Shown piece by piece: positions 61,061-64,000 of a stretch of 64,000 nucleotides of DNA. The DNA lies in contig JADCRB010000055.1 in NCBI GenBank assembly GCA_021464245.1, positions 1,766,487 to 1,830,486 of the forward strand, given 5' to 3'. The DNA comes from Carallia brachiata. Taxonomy: Eukaryota > Streptophyta > Magnoliopsida > Malpighiales > Rhizophoraceae. Each line of letters opens with the position of its first letter. Positions within the stretch are counted from its first letter, which is position 1. A program made the position numbers and the translations under genes. The notes beneath the pieces were generated by a model. It worked only from the letters and a program-made list of their open reading frames with translations. It did not search any database and had not been told where the DNA came from.

Positions 61061-61920
61061 GAAAGCAAAAATCATAAAGAGAGTGAATGAATTGAGAAGG
61101 TGAAAGAAGATGTATTTGAATGGCTTTGTAGTGTCTAGATAAACGAGCAACAAATTGAGAACTTCTTTTCTTAAAAATAACGCTTTCAATTAGAAAAATA
61201 AAAGATAAAAACGGCAGGGGGCCGAACAAGTTTTTCATTGTTTTTGGGTTACATTACATACCAAACAAGGTTTTTATTGTTTTCTAAAAAAATTACCAAA
61301 ACGAAAGCTCCGACCATAGAAACATGCCCTACGACTTTCCGCGTGGAAGACGAAATGCAATATCTCAAAGCCAAATTGTTGACCCAAAAGTGATGGTGAT
61401 GTGCCGGCAGGTGCTATTTACTTGTTTTTTAAGATATAAAGTGGACCCGACTTTTAGAAGTGCTGGTAAAATATGCAGTAACAATTGTCGAGCTACATAA
61501 TTTGTGCTCCTAAAATTTTGAAAAAAGATTGGCGGCTAGAGAGAGAGAGGAGGATAGAAGAAGTATTAATAATATAATAATAAAGACTCTTTCTGTAACA
61601 ACATTAATTTTTTTTGTAAAAAAAATAATACGATAATTTTTGTTCCATATTTTATCAATTTTATTGCAGAAATCAGTAATACGTTGTATTATTGACACTT
61701 TTTCTGATCAATTTCCTCTGAACAATTTGCACTGTAGGGGTTCAATGGCCCTGTCGTTTAGTTAGTTTGCCTAATTAGTGATCTTTCTCTGTATTAAGGC
61801 CCAGGCGTCCCTCGAACCCCGAAAAAAAAAAAAACAATTCAATCAACAATTTTAATTAATTGTAGTTTATGTAGACACGCCCTATTGCTACATCAAAAGT
61901 CTGCATCGTAGTCCTTCAGA

Positions 61921-62078
61921 GGACACTCCAACGATTAGAGTTCAAGACATCTATTATAGAGATCTTGAGTTTAAATCCTGAGAAGAGGGAAGTGAGATTT
62001 ATAGGAAGAGAGAGCTGTCATATTGTATAACTCATGACCCAATGAACATCCTAATAAATCAACAAAAAAAAAAAAAAG
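61921..62078 (+). mobile_element. SINE-like element, second copy of the 3081..3232 family
   Basis: A-box-like GATTAGAGTTCAAG, B-box-like GAGTTTAAATCC, GAAGTGAGATTTATAGGAAG, then CCAATGAACATCCTAATAAA and a 14-base A tail. Segment order and spacing match the copy near 3.1 kb. Confidence 0.55.
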
Positions 62079-64000
62079 CCTGCATCGTAGTGGAACTCTT
62101 TAATGTTCACGGTGATCCTCAAGCAATTTTATTTTGGACTCTATTATATTAATACTAGTTTTTGACGTGATGTGAGAATCTATAGAAATAAGACTATAAA
62201 TATAAAATTTAATAATTATGAATACATTTTTTATAAATTCACATCAAAAACTCAATTTTACCTAAATTTTCTTTCTATTTTAACATTCACTTTAACTTTA
62301 ATGCTCACCGCGCCTCCACTAAAAAAAATTAATATTATTCATAATTTAATACTCGTTGGGTGGGTTGCCGTTTCAAGTTAATTTGGCTTCTTACTTGCAA
62401 GATTAGGGTTTTAGGCCTGGAATGAATTCAAAAGAACGGTTTTTTATGCTTCAAGGTTCCACAGCGGTAGTGGACAACCCAATGGTAAGATTCCACGTCC
62501 GGCTCTGCTAGGAAATGAAAACTTCATGAAATATTAAAGCCATTTGCTCGTAAAGACTTGTATTATACGATTCATATCTGAGCAAATATCGAGTTAATTG
62601 TAGACTTTCCGCTTAGAAATTCTCATAAATGAAAGTTGGCGTGTTGAGGTAAAATCTATATAATAAGTTTCGTTTCAATGTCTATAATTTCCTTTTTAGT
62701 TTAACCGTTAAAAGTTAAAACTCAGGATCATCGTGTCAGTGGCGGCAATAACAAGAACAATGTTGCAGTGTTGCTACATGGGACCATTGTCCGTTATTAC
62801 GAAAACGACAATACTAATTTGGCACACGTTTGTTTTATGTTTTTTCTCCTTACTCAGATGTTATAAGATACAGGGAAGTACTTAGCCTACTAGGTAGCAA
62901 TATTTATTTTGGTCAAACAAAAAAAGGTAGTAATATTTAAGTTAATAATATATAAATTATTATATATTATTAGATGATCAGCGTATCTATTTTATAGTTA
63001 CTGAAAGTTAAGCTGTATAGTCAAGCTTTCAAATATAATGTTGTTGAGACTAATTTATTATTAGAGATAACAAAAATTTTTATGTTTTTTTTTATAACAT
63101 GAGATAAAGATCGATGCGACATATATGTCACAGTAAATGATCACTAATAATTTCGTTCAATAAAAATGGTGAAATTTGTGCAATTTGCTTTCCAACATAC
63201 ATTATTACCCTAAGCCAAACTTCAATTATACGCCTATTTAGAGTCTGCTTGACGTTGTTGTTGAATTTTATTATTGGGTTGATAAATTGGCAATGCAGAG
63301 CCCGATTGTCACTACAATCGTTTAAGTAGTAGTGTAGTGTAGAAAAATATATATATGATCAAACGATGTCGTTGCTTCGAAGCATTATCCGGTTCTCTTT
63401 ACTTTTCATTCTCAAATTTCATCTTAAAAATAATTGTTGCAAGTAGTTTCTATTTAATTTATTCAATATTTTAACTTTCACCGTGGAAAACGACATGATA
63501 AACTCTTTTGAGGAGCGACAGTTTTCTGGCGTGTACTTTGTCGTGTTTTAGTCAGCACTAGGCATCCAAACCTAAGGCTTTTCTTGCTCCGTGTCGTCAG
63601 CTGCAACGACGTGTATGCCAAACGGTAAAAACTGAAAATAACAGCACGTCTTTCAGCTTCACTGCAGCAGCTAATTGCACAATGGCATGACACTTTTTTT
63701 TCCTAGCATTATTGTGCATTTATGATGTACTAAAATGGAATATTCTCTTAATTTTATAAAAATAAGAGAAATATTAAATAATAATATTTAAATAATAATA
63801 AAGTAATATAAATTATTAAATAATTAAAATTTAAAATAAGTAAAAATAATAAATTATTAAGTGTTATTGAATAAATAACTACGTTATTTATTACAACATA
63901 AAATTAAACTATATAATGAAATTCTAAGAATAATACCATCTTTCGGTAAGCGAAATAAATTATCAAAAGCTAATAATTTATCAAGAAGCAAACATAAACT

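Larger units (their letters stand above)
60300..64000. other. Right-hand spacer, no gene seen
   Basis: IPK2 promoter side, a purine-rich low-complexity block, one SINE-like copy and AT-rich DNA to the edge. Short open frames here show no family resemblance. Confidence 0.6.

Noticed and set aside
60792..61238. Overlapping minus-strand frames rich in Ser, Phe and Leu
   Set aside because: Direct product of the purine-rich low-complexity tract.

Overview
This window looks like nuclear DNA of a eudicot plant, probably a rosid. Genes have many short GT-AG introns inside AT-rich spacers, with plant SINEs and MITE-like hairpins between them. Every recognisable protein belongs to a plant nuclear family: mitochondrial-type glutamate dehydrogenase, LSD1-finger metacaspase, plastid Fe-superoxide dismutase, respiratory burst oxidases, a germin-like protein and IPK2. 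A Citrus-like origin is possible but is only an impression.

Layout: the 5' end of a GDH gene (minus, running off the left edge); a nuclear poly(A)-binding protein (minus, 5.3-7.5 kb); a pectin methylesterase (minus, 9.9-11.5 kb); a type I metacaspase (plus, 15.4-17.6 kb) converging on an HMG-box protein (minus, 18.1-19.3 kb); two plastid-targeted genes in tandem, RAF2-like/pterin dehydratase-like (plus, 20.1-21.7 kb) and FSD2-like Fe-SOD (plus, 22.9-24.9 kb); a CDC20-type APC/C activator (minus, 25.5-28.5 kb); two tandem RBOH NADPH oxidase genes (plus, 31.7-37.5 and 43.5-49.3 kb); a 12-exon gene of unknown function (minus, 50.7-55.0 kb); a germin-like protein (minus, 57.0-57.6 kb); and an inositol polyphosphate multikinase (minus, 58.7-59.6 kb). 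The last 4 kb hold no gene I can support.

The RBOH pair sits in two copies of a 10-11 kb segment (about 28.9-38.7 and 39.3-50.6 kb), so upstream and downstream flanks were duplicated with the gene. The copies have since diverged: only the second keeps a TATA box, only the second has a 330 bp tandem repeat in its promoter, and a broken AT-hook (AHL/PPC) gene fragment lies between them.

Exon phases reveal several single-base gaps in otherwise well-preserved coding exons: PME, RAF2 (three), FSD2, RBOH copy 1 (one) and RBOH copy 2 (two). Most are in short homopolymers and hit unrelated genes. I read them mainly as consensus errors in the assembly, with true loss of function as the alternative.

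Gene order resembles two Arabidopsis chromosome 5 regions remembered as At5g07370-07440 (IPK2a, RBOHA, pectinesterases, GDH2) and At5g51060-51120 (RBOHC, FSD2, RAF2, PABN1). This window would then be a less fractionated version of both. That comparison is from memory and was not computed. No wholly new biological system was found.
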